In this document: positions 63,718-64,000 of the stretch, piece after piece
Numbering within the stretch: position 1 is the stretch's first letter
Layout: the number at the start of each line of letters is the position of its first letter
From: an uncultured Acetatifactor sp.
GTDB lineage: Bacteria; Bacillota; Clostridia; Lachnospirales; Lachnospiraceae
Length of the DNA stretch: 64,000 nucleotides
Assembly: GCA_910583845.1 (NCBI GenBank)
Contig: CAJUAB010000016.1
Location: forward strand, 1-64,000
Direction: 5' to 3'
The notes under the pieces: model-generated
The model's database searches: none
The model's input: only the letters and a program-made list of their open reading frames with translations
Told to the model about the DNA's origin: nothing
Program-made: the position numbers and the translations under genes

Positions 63718-63768
63718 GAATCATCGGTAGGACATAAGCGGCTATTGCTGATTCGGATTGAGGTTTGC

Positions 63769-64000
63769 ATGAAAAATATAATTGTTGTCTTCCTGACGAT
63801 AGCGGTACTGGTTCTGGCAGGAGCAGGAATCCTGGGAATGCGGATCAGCAGTGACGCGGAAAAAGTATCCAGTTACAATCAATATGTGGCCTCCGCCAGA
63901 GAACGGGCGGAGAAGGGAATTGTCTACTATGCCCGCGCGGATTACCTTAAGGCATTTTCCATCTATCAGGGGGATCAGGGACTGCTTCAGGAGTTCCTGG
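63769..64000 (+). CDS. Membrane-anchored protein, truncated by window edge
   Basis: A frame starting ATG 63769 continues past the window end (77 codons visible). It opens with a helix (IIVVFLTIAVLVLAGAGILG) followed by a charged helical segment (SARERAEKGIVYYARADYLK) resembling a tetratricopeptide-type start. The ribosome site is weak. The Tad cluster or another surface operon may continue beyond. Confidence 0.55.
   Translation, partial: MKNIIVVFLTIAVLVLAGAGILGMRISSDAEKVSSYNQYVASARERAEKGIVYYARADYLKAFSIYQGDQGLLQEFL

Overview
The window looks like a chromosome segment of a gut-type Clostridia (Lachnospiraceae-like) bacterium. It has Gram-positive features: a class B sortase with a PKTGD-type substrate, an LCP wall protein, LSAC/LTGC lipoproteins, strong AGGAGG ribosome sites and a T-box upstream of ileS. 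Other pointers are BspA-type leucine-rich repeats with DUF4214 tails, a Flp/Tad-type pilus cluster, a CD3324-like small regulator, Rpn and AAA/PD-(D/E)XK nuclease families, and moderately GC-rich genes separated by AT-rich accessory gaps. No tRNA, rRNA or CRISPR array was seen.

Layout. 1-4.7 kb: small accessory genes (VOC, two GNATs, a CHAP-like amidase, a THUMP-type RNA methyltransferase, a CD3324-like regulator) separated by decayed sequence, including an IS630-type transposase remnant. 4.7-13.3 kb: a SpoU methyltransferase, then a redox/siroheme block made of a CoA-disulfide-reductase/rhodanese/siroheme sulfite (or nitrite) reductase/ferredoxin fusion, a binding-protein/FecCD/ATPase importer and a Met8-SUMT-HemD siroheme synthase fusion. 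13.3-15.6 kb (minus strand): an RloA/RloB (AbiL-like) defence pair with its own promoter. 15.6-19.7 kb: an AraC regulator divergent from a GH31 glycosidase, then an orphan membrane protein. 19.8-22.4 kb (minus): LCP protein, class B sortase and sortase substrate. 22.7-24.2 kb: a MATE transporter. 24.3-30.1 kb (minus): a lipoprotein and a complete carbohydrate-type ABC importer (ATPase, two permeases, binding protein).

30.3-34.6 kb: a 190-bp palindromic element, a lipoprotein and a 1007-residue secreted LRR/CAP/DUF4214 protein. 34.9-39.1 kb: a large Lhr-type helicase. 39.1-41.9 kb: an accessory patch with a terminal-inverted-repeat cassette around a coiled-coil gene, gene debris and an Rpn nuclease. 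41.9-44.5 kb: a three-gene ABC-2 exporter with 62-bp tandem repeats between the permeases. 44.6-49.2 kb: a CFI-box zinc-ribbon gene interrupted by TAG, then the T-box and a type 2-like ileS. 49.5-53.0 kb: an AAA/PD-(D/E)XK protein, an XRE-methyltransferase fusion and an XRE regulator. 53.2-61.7 kb: part of a Flp/Tad pilus locus (pilin, TadE/TadG-like proteins including one of 1466 residues, prepilin peptidase) with a 156-bp MITE-like insert exactly after one stop codon. 61.8-64 kb: an LRR/DUF4214 gene broken by TAG and a truncated membrane-anchored ORF at the edge.

How genes work together: the siroheme synthase can supply the cofactor of the reductase fusion, and the importer between them plausibly supplies a metal or tetrapyrrole. 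The sortase presumably anchors its neighbour. The prepilin peptidase presumably matures the Flp-like pilin, but the secretion ATPase and TadB/TadC platform are not in this window.
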